Positions 1-6,129 of a stretch of 10,140 nt of DNA are shown here, one piece after another. A program made the translations under genes and the position numbers. Source of the stretch: an uncultured Ruminococcus sp. (GTDB taxonomy: Bacteria; Bacillota; Clostridia; Oscillospirales; Ruminococcaceae). Each line of letters begins with the position of its first letter. Positions within the stretch are counted from its first letter, which is position 1. The stretch lies in NCBI GenBank assembly GCA_946188175.1, contig CAMHUJ010000026.1, forward strand, positions 1-10,140, read 5' to 3'. Under the pieces are notes generated by a model. It searched no databases, had not been told where the DNA came from, and worked only from the letters and a program-made list of their open reading frames with translations.

Positions 1-331
1 TGTAGCGGCTGCTGTTCATGTTCCGGACGGAGCTCAGCGAGGTATTGCCCTTGCCGCGGATGCCGACATTCCGGACGGCTTCTCCGTCGATCACGACTGC
101 GCAGGGCGAATATTCCTCGCTCTCGCAGGTTTCGAGGAAGCTGTCCCAGTCGTTCATGACGATATCCAGCGTATGCACCCTGCTGCGGTCAAACAGCCGG
201 TTTTCATAGCCTGCTGCATGCGCCATGATTCCGATGCCGAACGCCTGACCGTTGCAGAACAGCACCGTCAGGAGCAGGGTCAGCGCCGTAATTACAATGC
301 AGATTTTGTCAATGCTTTTATGTGCTGACAT
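1..331 (-). CDS. CotH-family kinase, N-terminal part (cut by window edge)
   Basis: Reading down from an ATG at 331, 110 codons stay open to the window edge. The product starts with a hydrophobic segment (about residues 9-26, signal anchor or signal peptide), followed by an extracytoplasmic-looking region with HTLDIVMNDWDSF and then GIRGKGNTSL near residue 90. This strand pair followed by an R-G-x-(G)-N-[ST]-S motif is the usual start of CotH-type proteins, an atypical secreted protein-kinase fold known from spore-coat CotH and from cellulosome-associated proteins. The catalytic core lies outside the window. It is the third gene of an operon: the ATG is 12 nt after the stop of the DUF4956 gene. 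Its ribosome binding site AAGGATG overlaps that stop codon (TAAGGATG), which suggests coupled translation. Family call is fairly firm from the motif and neighbours; activity cannot be judged. Confidence 0.8.
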   Translation of the reverse strand, partial: MSAHKSIDKICIVITALTLLLTVLFCNGQAFGIGIMAHAAGYENRLFDRSRVHTLDIVMNDWDSFLETCESEEYSPCAVVIDGEAVRNVGIRGKGNTSLSSVRNMNSSRY

Positions 332-343
332 GGTATCACATCC

Positions 344-1015
344 TTATGCCATATAGTCGCCGTTGTAGCTGACGAGCACCGCGCTGCTGACGCCTTCCAT
401 ATTGCTGAGCGTATTGACAAAGTCGGTGTTGTCGTCTTTTAATCGGACCTCGAGATTCAGCTCGACAAAGCCCTTCTGTGCGGATTTGCTCTTGACGACG
501 CATCGCTCGGTGTGTCCTTCGAGATATGCCTTTGCCTTGGTCTCGCTCTCGTGACCGTCGCAGCGGATGACAACGATATACGGGTTCTTATGCGATTTGC
601 GGTTGACGAATACGAGCAGAATGATGCCGATGATGACGCTGCCGATGACCGCAAGCGGAATCATGCCTGCCGCCAGAACAATACCGACCGCAATCGACCA
701 GAACAGAAACGCGATATCGAGCGGCTCTTTGATCGCCGTGCGGAAACGGACAATCGACAGGGCGCCGACCATACCGAGCGACAGCACGACATTGCTTGTC
801 ACGGCAAGAATCACGACGGTCGTAATCATGGTCAGCGCGATGAGCGTCGTGCCGAAGCTGGAGGAATACATCACGCCGGAATAGGTCTTCTTATAGACGA
901 GGAAGATGAACATGCCGAGTCCGAACGCCAGCACAATCGCAAGAAACATATCGAACACGCTGACGCTCGTGACATTCTCAAGAAAATTGGATTTGAATAC
1001 ATCGCTGAAACTCAT
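344..1015 (-). CDS. DUF4956 family membrane protein
   Basis: A 223-residue integral membrane protein. Hydrophobic segments lie at about residues 21-41, 54-73, 76-90, 101-118 and 120-137, so four or five membrane passes. A soluble tail of about 85 residues with alternating beta/helix character follows (IVVIRCDG, FVELNLEVRL). The stretch GALSIVRFRTAIKEPLD at residues 84-100 is the signature of the DUF4956 family. The biochemical role is unknown; family members are regularly found beside VTC-domain and CotH genes, as here, so a membrane partner or channel for that module is a reasonable inference. The start at 1015 has AAAGGAG about 10 nt upstream, placed in the 18-nt gap after the VTC gene. The length is normal for the family and nothing is broken. 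Confidence 0.9.
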   Translation of the reverse strand: MSFSDVFKSNFLENVTSVSVFDMFLAIVLAFGLGMFIFLVYKKTYSGVMYSSSFGTTLIALTMITTVVILAVTSNVVLSLGMVGALSIVRFRTAIKEPLDIAFLFWSIAVGIVLAAGMIPLAVIGSVIIGIILLVFVNRKSHKNPYIVVIRCDGHESETKAKAYLEGHTERCVVKSKSAQKGFVELNLEVRLKDDNTDFVNTLSNMEGVSSAVLVSYNGDYMA

Positions 1016-1033
1016 GGTTATTTTTCTCCTTTG

Positions 1034-1702
1034 TTATCCGTAAATTCGGCAGGCTGCATATTTGGAAAACGCACCCTCGCGCCTGTCTGCAAGGGATACT
1101 GCATCGCGAATGATATCCGGCAGGAAGCCGTCCCATTTGACTTCCAGTATGATCGCATCCGAAACCGGAACCGTCACGCAGTCCGGATTCAGGAAATCCG
1201 TGCACCGCATGCCGCTGCGGACATTGTAATCGAGCGTCACGCGGACATTTCCGGCAGGATAGATGAACGGTTCTCTGGTATAATCGACGATTGTTTTCGG
1301 AGCAAGTCCCTGTGTTTTCATTTTGAAATACAGCTCCTGTATCAGCGGCACGCCGGTATCCGGCATCCATACGGTATCGCCGTCGATGATGCGCTGAACC
1401 TGCTCCGCCGTGAGCGATGCGCTCTGCTTGCTGCCCAGAGAATTGAACTTACTTTTCTTTTCCAGATGAATGACCGATGCATCGCCGTTATAGCAGCGGA
1501 TTCGGAATTTTTCGCGCACCGGCAGACCGTTCATTTTCTCCGTCAGCGCTTTGTCCGCCGCATTGTCAAAGTACAGACTGCGGATCAAATATTTTCCTGC
1601 GATTGCGTGCGGGTCGGGATAGGCGACCGCATAGAGCCGCTGCCGGATCGTCAGGAGATCGGAATAATTGATCAAATGCTTTATTTCGTGTCTGAAATCC
1701 AT
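1034..1702 (-). CDS. VTC-domain protein (polyphosphate polymerase-like)
   Basis: A 222-residue soluble protein with the tunnel-type VTC/triphosphate-tunnel fold. Visible motifs in order are RHEIKH (4-9), RSLYFDN (41-47), REKFRIRCY (63-71), HLEKKSK (79-85), a conserved R in VRVTLDYN (153-160) and EVKW (187-190). In yeast Vtc4 the matching basic residues line a tunnel that builds polyphosphate from ATP. The bacterial stand-alone proteins are annotated as polyphosphate polymerase domain proteins, but few have been assayed. The strands rich in R and K and the acidic EVKW strand look intact, so an active phosphoryl-transfer enzyme is plausible. It is the first gene of the VTC-DUF4956-CotH operon. 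The ATG at 1702 is preceded by AAAGAGGTG, and a consensus -10 box lies a short way further upstream. No signal peptide or membrane segment is seen. Confidence 0.88.
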   Translation of the reverse strand: MDFRHEIKHLINYSDLLTIRQRLYAVAYPDPHAIAGKYLIRSLYFDNAADKALTEKMNGLPVREKFRIRCYNGDASVIHLEKKSKFNSLGSKQSASLTAEQVQRIIDGDTVWMPDTGVPLIQELYFKMKTQGLAPKTIVDYTREPFIYPAGNVRVTLDYNVRSGMRCTDFLNPDCVTVPVSDAIILEVKWDGFLPDIIRDAVSLADRREGAFSKYAACRIYG

Positions 1703-1725
1703 GATATCACCTCTTTCCGCATGTC

Positions 1726-1754
1726 ATTATACCGGAGATCGCTGAACTGACGCT
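1726..1754 (-). promoter_or_regulatory. Probable promoter of the VTC-DUF4956-CotH operon
   Basis: On the minus strand a perfect TATAAT lies at 1731-1726, 23 nt before the VTC start codon. With a 17-nt spacer the -35 slot reads AGCGTC, which is a poor match, and there is no TGn extension. Position and the perfect -10 support a start site near 1719 with a leader of only about 17 nt, but the weak -35 suggests low or activator-dependent expression. It also shows that the operon starts here rather than by read-through from the LRR gene, which has its own terminator upstream. Confidence 0.5.
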
Positions 1755-1814
1755 GAAAACGGGTGAACGCCCCGTTATGTTACTATGAAAACTATGTGAA
1801 ATGCAGCGGAAGAC

Positions 1815-1851
1815 AAAAAACAGAGGGCGCGGTCAGTCGTCGCGCCCTCTG
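1815..1851 (-). terminator. Intrinsic terminator of the LRR/dockerin gene
   Basis: An 11-bp perfect stem (1821-1831 with 1841-1851, CAGAGGGCGCG/CGCGCCCTCTG) and a 9-nt loop are followed on the minus strand by six T (complement of A1815-1820). It begins 7 nt after the stop codon of the LRR gene. It insulates the downstream VTC operon from that gene. Confidence 0.93.
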
Positions 1852-1857
1852 CTTGTA

Positions 1858-4170
1858 TTATGCTTTTGTATCCTTCTTCGGGAGGATATCATCCCATGTG
1901 ATATCCTTTCCGGCGACGGTATTTTCGGTGTAGTAGGTGAGGATATACTGTGCATCCTCGACGCTGATGATGCCGTTGCCGTCGATGTCTCCGGCTTTGA
2001 TCTGCGCCGCGGTCAGGTTCATTTCCATGCCTGCGAGCGCCTCGGTATAAGCGGTCAGTACGAGCTGCGCATCGTCCGCGCTGATGACCTTGTCGCCGTT
2101 CAGATCGCCGGGCAGCAGGTCTTCCTTGAATGCGCGCTCATATTTTTTGGCATATTGCTGTGCGGTGCTGCCCTCTGCCGCCGTAATGACAGCGGATGCC
2201 GGAATCGTCTTTTCCGAATCTTCAATCTTGCAGTCTGCCGCGCTGATCACGATTTCCTGCAAGCTGCTGCATCCGGAAACCGCATCCGGACCGATCTCTG
2301 CAACCGATTTCGGCAGGATGAGCTTCGAGACAGCGGTTTTGTCGAGCATATGATCCGGAATCGCCGTGATGCCCTCGCGGAATGTGACCGTCAGATCTTC
2401 ACTGACTGCGCGGAATGCATTTTGATTGATCTTCTCCATGCTCCTGCCGAGTGTGACATCTGCAAGCACCTGACACTCCGCGAATGCACCCTGCTCGGAG
2501 TATCCGCCGCAGCCGATCTCTTTCAGCGAATCCGGCAGCGTGACGGATTCCAGTGCGGTACACTTGCGGAAGCAGTCAGAGGGAATCAGCTCGGTACCTT
2601 CGCCGATTGTCACGGTTTTCAGCGATTTGCTGCCATAGAATGCAGCGTTTCCGAGCGTACAGCCGGGGAGTACCGCTTCGGTCAGACCGCTTTCGTAGAA
2701 AGCGCTGCTGCCGATCTCTTTGAGTGATTCCGGAAAGACACAGCCGGAGAGCGAACTGCATCCGCAGAACGCCTCCTGCCCGATTGCGGTCAGCGTATCG
2801 GGCAGAATGACCTTTGCAAGCTCGGTGCGGTTTTTGAAGCTGTTTGCCGGAATCGCCGTGACGCCTTCGCGGAAGGTGACTTCAAGTCCTTCGCCGGTCG
2901 TGCGGAAAGCATATTGATTGATCTTCTCGATGCTCTTGCCGATTGAGACCTTTTTCAGCGCGGCGCATTCACTGAATGCACCCTGCTCGGAATATCCGCC
3001 GCAGCCGATCTCTATCAGCGAATCCGGCAGCGTGACGGATTCCAGTGCGGTACACTTGCGGAAGCAGTCAGAGGGAATCAGCTCGGTACCTTCGCCGATT
3101 GTCACGGTTTTCAGCGATTTGCTGCCATAGAATGCAGCGTTTCCGAGCGTACAGCCGGGGAGTACCGCTTCGGTCAGACCGCTTTCGTAGAAAGCGCTGC
3201 TGCCGATCTCTTTGAGTGATTCCGGAAAGACACAGCCGGAGAGCGAACTGCATCCGCAGAACGCCTCCTGCCCGATTGCGGTCAGCGTATCGGGCAGAAT
3301 GACCTTTGCAAGCTCGGTGCGGTTTTTGAAGCTGTTTGCCGGAATCGCCGTGACGCCTTCGCGGAAGGTGACTTCAAGTCCTTCGCCGGTCGTGCGGAAA
3401 GCATATTGATTGATCTTCTCGATGCTCTTGCCGATTGAGACCTTTTTCAGCAGGGCGCATTCACTGAATGCACCCTGCTCGGAATATCCGCCGCAGCCGA
3501 TCTCTTTCAGCGAATCCGGCAGTGTTGCGGATTCCAGTGCGGTGCACTTGCGGAAGCATTCGGAAGGGAGCAGCTCGGTACCCTCGCCGATTGTCACGTT
3601 TTTCAGCGATGCGCAGCCGTAGAATGCCGCATTGCCGATTGTACAGCCCGGGAGATTGACTTCGGTCAGCCCGCTGTAAGCGAATGCGCTCGCGCCGATG
3701 GATTGCAGCGTGTCCGGCAGCGTGATCTTCTGCAAGGCAGTGCAGCTTAAAAACGCTTCAGAGCCGATTGTCGTGACGGTGCTCGGGAGCGTGACGTCTG
3801 CGAGCGCGATACAGTTCTTGAACAGTGCAGCGCCGATTGCGGTGATCACGTTTTTGCTGTCTGCATTTTTGATGACAGCTTTTTTGATCTTTCCGGCATT
3901 GGAGCCGAAGAGATTGCCCGTACCGGCAGCCATATCGCCGGAGCCGGTGATCGTGAGAGTTCCCTCTGCATCGAGTGTCCATGTGATCGTTTCGCCGATT
4001 GTGCCCTCGGCGAGCGGTTTCTGCGTTTCATCAGCCGGTGCCGTGTCTTCTTCTGCGGCAATGCCGGAGCGGACGGCAGGAGCGGGGAATGCAGAGACCG
4101 GAATGGACTGTGCTGCGGCGGTCAGCAGCAGGAAAGCTGCCAGTGCGGATGTGTAGCGCGTCAGTTTCAT
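1858..4170 (-). CDS. Secreted BspA-like leucine-rich-repeat protein with C-terminal dockerin-like module
   Basis: A 770-residue exported protein. Residues 1-27 form a signal peptide (short basic start, hydrophobic core, cleavage near IPVSA-F). Residues 57-80 (TITWTLDAEGTLTITGSGDM) are the strand module that often precedes bacterial LRR_5 repeats. About residues 95-645 are LRR_5/BspA-type repeats of 22-24 residues with the pattern [LV]-x-x-[IV]-x-[LI]-P-[DS]-[ST]-[LV]-x-x-I-G-x-x-A-F. The end cap AEGSTAQQYAKKY is at 665-677. Residues 688-760 hold two EF-hand-like loops, DLNGDKVISADD (689-700) and DIDGNGIISVED (728-739), spaced as in type I dockerins, so the protein may dock on a cohesin-bearing scaffold or cell surface. 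LRR_5 proteins generally bind host or microbial surface ligands; the ligand here is unknown. The start at 4170 is chosen because AAAAGGAG lies 5 nt upstream and a signal peptide follows directly; the frame stays open upstream to 4371 but that part crosses the promoter. Three 164-residue units start at residues 173, 337 and 501. Confidence 0.9.
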   Translation of the reverse strand: MKLTRYTSALAAFLLLTAAAQSIPVSAFPAPAVRSGIAAEEDTAPADETQKPLAEGTIGETITWTLDAEGTLTITGSGDMAAGTGNLFGSNAGKIKKAVIKNADSKNVITAIGAALFKNCIALADVTLPSTVTTIGSEAFLSCTALQKITLPDTLQSIGASAFAYSGLTEVNLPGCTIGNAAFYGCASLKNVTIGEGTELLPSECFRKCTALESATLPDSLKEIGCGGYSEQGAFSECALLKKVSIGKSIEKINQYAFRTTGEGLEVTFREGVTAIPANSFKNRTELAKVILPDTLTAIGQEAFCGCSSLSGCVFPESLKEIGSSAFYESGLTEAVLPGCTLGNAAFYGSKSLKTVTIGEGTELIPSDCFRKCTALESVTLPDSLIEIGCGGYSEQGAFSECAALKKVSIGKSIEKINQYAFRTTGEGLEVTFREGVTAIPANSFKNRTELAKVILPDTLTAIGQEAFCGCSSLSGCVFPESLKEIGSSAFYESGLTEAVLPGCTLGNAAFYGSKSLKTVTIGEGTELIPSDCFRKCTALESVTLPDSLKEIGCGGYSEQGAFAECQVLADVTLGRSMEKINQNAFRAVSEDLTVTFREGITAIPDHMLDKTAVSKLILPKSVAEIGPDAVSGCSSLQEIVISAADCKIEDSEKTIPASAVITAAEGSTAQQYAKKYERAFKEDLLPGDLNGDKVISADDAQLVLTAYTEALAGMEMNLTAAQIKAGDIDGNGIISVEDAQYILTYYTENTVAGKDITWDDILPKKDTKA
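2523..3505 (-). repeat. Near-perfect 492-bp tandem repeat inside the LRR gene
   Basis: Bases 2523-2959 and 3015-3451 match without a difference that I can find over 437 bp at an offset of 492 bp. The next bases in each direction carry only isolated mismatches: 2522/3014, and 2960-2961/3452-3453. A further stretch 2962-3013 equals 3454-3505. The protein unit is 164 residues, about seven LRR_5 repeats; residues 241-385 equal 405-549. Flanking copies (about 2179-2522 and 3506-3654) are clearly related but diverged. Identity at silent positions means recent duplication or gene conversion. Confidence 0.95.
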
Positions 4171-4225
4171 AAATACTCCTTTTGCAATAGGCGGTGCTCC
4201 CTGAATCGGAGCGCTGAACGATATT

Positions 4226-4254
4226 ATTATATCATTTTCCGCCGCAGATTGCAA
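4226..4254 (-). promoter_or_regulatory. Promoter of the LRR/dockerin gene
   Basis: On the minus strand, TTGCAA (4254-4249) and TATAAT (4231-4226) are separated by 17 nt. TGA directly before the -10 makes an extended -10. The predicted start is near 4219, giving a leader of about 49 nt to the ATG at 4170. Confidence 0.8.
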
Positions 4255-4453
4255 GCACGAATGATCGCAGTACAGCCCGATTATTGCGGAGATTTCCCTG
4301 CTGCTTGTCATATATTGCTGCATATCCGTTTCATGATACAGATGACAGCCGGATGCAGACTGTGTGATCATGCAGAGAACCCGGTCTGATCTGCCGCGTG
4401 TCAGTTCAGCCGGCTGCTACACGCTATACAAAAGATAAAATCGCGGCAATATC

Positions 4454-4469
4454 ATACAATTTGTATACA
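4454..4469. promoter_or_regulatory. Overlapping palindromes upstream of P1 (possible operator)
   Basis: ATACAA-T-TTGTAT (4454-4466) is a perfect 6-bp inverted repeat. It overlaps the perfect 8-bp palindrome TGTATACA (4462-4469). Both sit just upstream of the -35 box of P1, where an activator or repressor dimer could bind. Binding protein unknown. Confidence 0.4.
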
Positions 4470-4472
4470 CGC

Positions 4473-4501
4473 TTGACAAAAATAACATATTGTGGTATAA
4501 T
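4473..4501 (+). promoter_or_regulatory. Promoter P1, distal promoter of the diguanylate cyclase gene
   Basis: TTGACA (4473-4478) and TATAAT (4496-4501) are both perfect sigma-70/SigA boxes with a 17-nt spacer. TGG precedes the -10, giving an extended -10 as well. Start is expected near 4508, about 214 nt before the cyclase start codon. Such a full-consensus promoter would be very strong unless held down, which fits the palindromes on both sides. Confidence 0.9.
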
Positions 4502-4502
4502 A

Positions 4503-4516
4503 ATTATGTACATAAT
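4503..4516. promoter_or_regulatory. 14-bp perfect palindrome at the P1 start site (possible operator)
   Basis: ATTATGTACATAAT is self-complementary over all 14 bases. It lies between the -10 box of P1 and about +9, the classic position for a repressor operator. Its core TGTACA resembles the TGTATACA at 4462-4469, centred about 44 bp upstream, roughly four helical turns away. Confidence 0.5.
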
Positions 4517-4617
4517 ATCCTGTTCCGAAAGGGGGCTGCCGGCAATGCGTATTTCATGAAACGCAGCGGCTGATTCTGCAAGATTTACAGCTATTTTTAG
4601 TTTTTTTCGTTTACCTA

Positions 4618-4646
4618 TTGAATTTTTCTGTGTGATGTGCTATAAT
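4618..4646 (+). promoter_or_regulatory. Promoter P2, proximal promoter of the diguanylate cyclase gene
   Basis: TTGAAT (4618-4623) and a perfect TATAAT (4641-4646) are 17 nt apart, with TGC directly before the -10 (extended -10). Start is expected near 4653, leaving a leader of about 69 nt that includes the AAGGAAGG ribosome binding site. Confidence 0.85.
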
Positions 4647-4721
4647 GTAAGCATATTTTGAACGGCATTTGCAGAAGCCGGACATTCAAGCGGATTGACT
4701 GTAAGAAAAGGAAGGTGTGTT

Positions 4722-6020
4722 ATGCATAGTATCAACGATGTCACATTTGAGCAGGCGTTAGCGTATTACGCGGATTCGGTCGGAGCAGTCCTGATTGCGG
4801 ACAGAGCAGCCGACAGCTACCGTGCTTTGGTGCGCAGAGGCATTTTTCAGAATGTTGTAGCTGAAAGCGGCACCTACGAGGAGCTTGTGCGGACGCTGTG
4901 GTTCCATTACAGTTCGGACGGCAGAGAGATTACGGATTCATACAGTGTCTTTGTGCCGAATATGAGCAAATTTGCCGGCAAGTACAGCAAGCGCCTAAAG
5001 CTGATGATCGGTGAGGTTCCGCATCTTGTGCAGATGTCGGTGCAGCCGGTCGGCGAGGAGGACCGGTACCTGTTCCTGCTTGATGAGCTTGACGAGAGCG
5101 TCAAGGAGAAGGACGAAGAAACAGAAAACAAGGTCAGCACGATCCAGAATAACATCTATGTGTTTACAATGGCGTTTGATCTTGTGCGTGATACAACGAG
5201 CAGCGTGTCCCTGACCGAGGTTTCGGATGATGCGCTGAATTATGATATCAGCTATTCGGCATGGCGCGATATGATCGTCAATATGATCTGGGAGGATGAT
5301 AAGGCGCTGTTTCTGGAGCATTCCTCTCCGGAGTATCTGCGTACACATTTCAAGCCGGGTCATGTGGAATCGTTCGATTTGCAGATGATCAATCTTGACG
5401 GTATTTTCCAGTGGGTCAAGCTGATTTTCAGCCGCATGGAGACCAATAACGAAAACGATTTCCGTTTCGTTTATATGGTGCAGAATATCCACGAGACGAC
5501 CATGAGAATGAAGGCGACCCTGAAGCATTATGAGGAGCTTGCATCGAGAGACCCGCTGACGCAGATCTTCAATCACGGCCGTATCGAGACCGAGATCTGC
5601 AATGCAATGGAGCAGTCGCATAAGGCAGGCATGCCGATCGGTCTGATGATTCTGGATATTGACCATTTCAAATCCGTCAACGACCGCTTCGGACATGCAG
5701 TCGGTGATACGACGCTGAAGCATTTTGCGGAGATTATCAATGAGAAGCTCAGCGGAACGAATGCAGCAGTCGGACGCTGGGGCGGCGAGGAGTTTGCCGC
5801 GGTGCTTTACGGCACGGATGAGGAACACCTGAAACAGACCGCCGAAATGCTGCGGATTGCGATTGCCGAGGGCAGCTTTGAGGGCGTCGGCTCGATCACA
5901 TGCAGTGTCGGTGCGACGATGCTTCGCCGGGAGGATGTGCTCGAATCGTGGTTCGAGCGTGCCGATCAGGCGCTCTACAATGCAAAGACCGACGGCAGAA
6001 ACCGCATCTGCCTCAACTGA
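4722..6020 (+). CDS. Diguanylate cyclase (GGDEF domain) with N-terminal sensory region
   Basis: A 432-residue cytoplasmic protein that should make cyclic di-GMP from two GTP. The GGDEF domain runs from DPLTQIFN (about 277) to the C-terminus. It contains DIDHFKSVNDRFGH (312-325), which supplies metal and base contacts, the active-site loop GGEEF (354-358), and the closing ADQALYNAKTDGRN helix. The catalytic residues look intact. The slot where the inhibitory I-site RxxD should stand reads GTNA, so product inhibition by the usual route is unlikely. About residues 1-125 and 140-260 look like two alpha/beta sensory regions, possibly PAS-like, joined by the charged helix DELDESVKEKDEETEN; no cofactor motif is recognised. 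There is no signal peptide or membrane segment. The ATG at 4722 is preferred over an in-frame TTG at 4695 because AAGGAAGG sits 6-7 nt before the ATG. It is monocistronic: two promoters upstream and a strong terminator just downstream. Confidence 0.92.
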   Translation: MHSINDVTFEQALAYYADSVGAVLIADRAADSYRALVRRGIFQNVVAESGTYEELVRTLWFHYSSDGREITDSYSVFVPNMSKFAGKYSKRLKLMIGEVPHLVQMSVQPVGEEDRYLFLLDELDESVKEKDEETENKVSTIQNNIYVFTMAFDLVRDTTSSVSLTEVSDDALNYDISYSAWRDMIVNMIWEDDKALFLEHSSPEYLRTHFKPGHVESFDLQMINLDGIFQWVKLIFSRMETNNENDFRFVYMVQNIHETTMRMKATLKHYEELASRDPLTQIFNHGRIETEICNAMEQSHKAGMPIGLMILDIDHFKSVNDRFGHAVGDTTLKHFAEIINEKLSGTNAAVGRWGGEEFAAVLYGTDEEHLKQTAEMLRIAIAEGSFEGVGSITCSVGATMLRREDVLESWFERADQALYNAKTDGRNRICLN

Positions 6021-6039
6021 GCGGTTCATAGAAAGAAGA

Positions 6040-6082
6040 ATTGCCCCGAAGCGTACGAAAGCGCTTCGGGGCAATGTTTTTT
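6040..6082 (+). terminator. Intrinsic terminator of the diguanylate cyclase gene
   Basis: A 14-bp perfect stem (6040-6053, ATTGCCCCGAAGCG, with 6062-6075) and an 8-nt loop are followed by G and six T (6077-6082). It lies 20 nt after the cyclase stop. Read on the minus strand the hairpin is followed by TTCTTCTTTC, so it may also end the convergent histidine-kinase operon, though less efficiently. Confidence 0.93.
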
Positions 6083-6129
6083 GGATTTGTATGCGGAGAT
6101 AAACGGGCGGGCGCAGCGGAATCCCATGC

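Larger units (their letters stand above)
4171..4721. other. 551-bp divergent intergenic regulatory region
   Basis: This gap between the LRR gene (minus) and the diguanylate cyclase gene (plus) holds three promoters and no convincing gene. From left to right: the LRR leader with a small hairpin (GCTCC 4196-4200 / GGAGC 4208-4212), the LRR promoter (4226-4254), about 200 bp without recognisable signals (4255-4453), palindromes at 4454-4469, promoter P1 (4473-4501), a 14-bp palindrome (4503-4516), a structured GC-rich leader (about 4519-4580), a T-rich tract (4592-4607), promoter P2 (4618-4646), and the AAGGAAGG ribosome binding site of the cyclase gene. No known riboswitch consensus was recognised. 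Confidence 0.75.

Noticed and set aside
512..1750. Plus-strand open frame of 412 codons opposite the VTC and DUF4956 genes
   Set aside because: It spans two well-recognised genes and their gap in antisense, its composition is low-complexity (runs of D, R, H, N), it has no ribosome site, and the opposite strand encodes clear protein families.
1801..2727. Plus-strand open frame of 308 codons opposite the LRR gene
   Set aside because: It begins in the terminator hairpin of the LRR gene and reads the complement of repetitive LRR codons; no domain or ribosome site.
2576..3253. Two identical 61-codon minus-strand frames (2576-2761 and 3068-3253)
   Set aside because: They are out-of-frame shadows of the two identical repeat units of the LRR gene, not a duplicated small gene.
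4171..4371. 67-residue upstream extension of the LRR protein
   Set aside because: It crosses the TTGCAA/TATAAT promoter, has no ribosome site, and would bury the signal peptide that starts at 4170.
4261..4389. Possible small plus-strand frame of about 42 codons in the intergenic region
   Set aside because: No ribosome site, no promoter facing it and no recognisable sequence; chance frame.
4592..4607. Intrinsic terminator between P1 and P2
   Set aside because: The T-rich tract is present but no GC-rich stem lies directly before it; the nearest short stem (GCAG/CTGC) ends about 13 nt too early.
4508..4610. Class I or II c-di-GMP riboswitch in the cyclase leader
   Set aside because: The region lacks the conserved core segments of both classes as far as can be judged by eye; only generic hairpins are seen.
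4695..4721. TTG start 9 codons upstream for the diguanylate cyclase
   Set aside because: AAGGAAGG sits at proper distance from the ATG at 4722 and within the proposed extension.
4995..6074. Minus-strand open frame of 359 codons opposite the diguanylate cyclase
   Set aside because: Its start lies inside the cyclase terminator, it lacks domains, and its openness follows from the codon usage of the sense gene.
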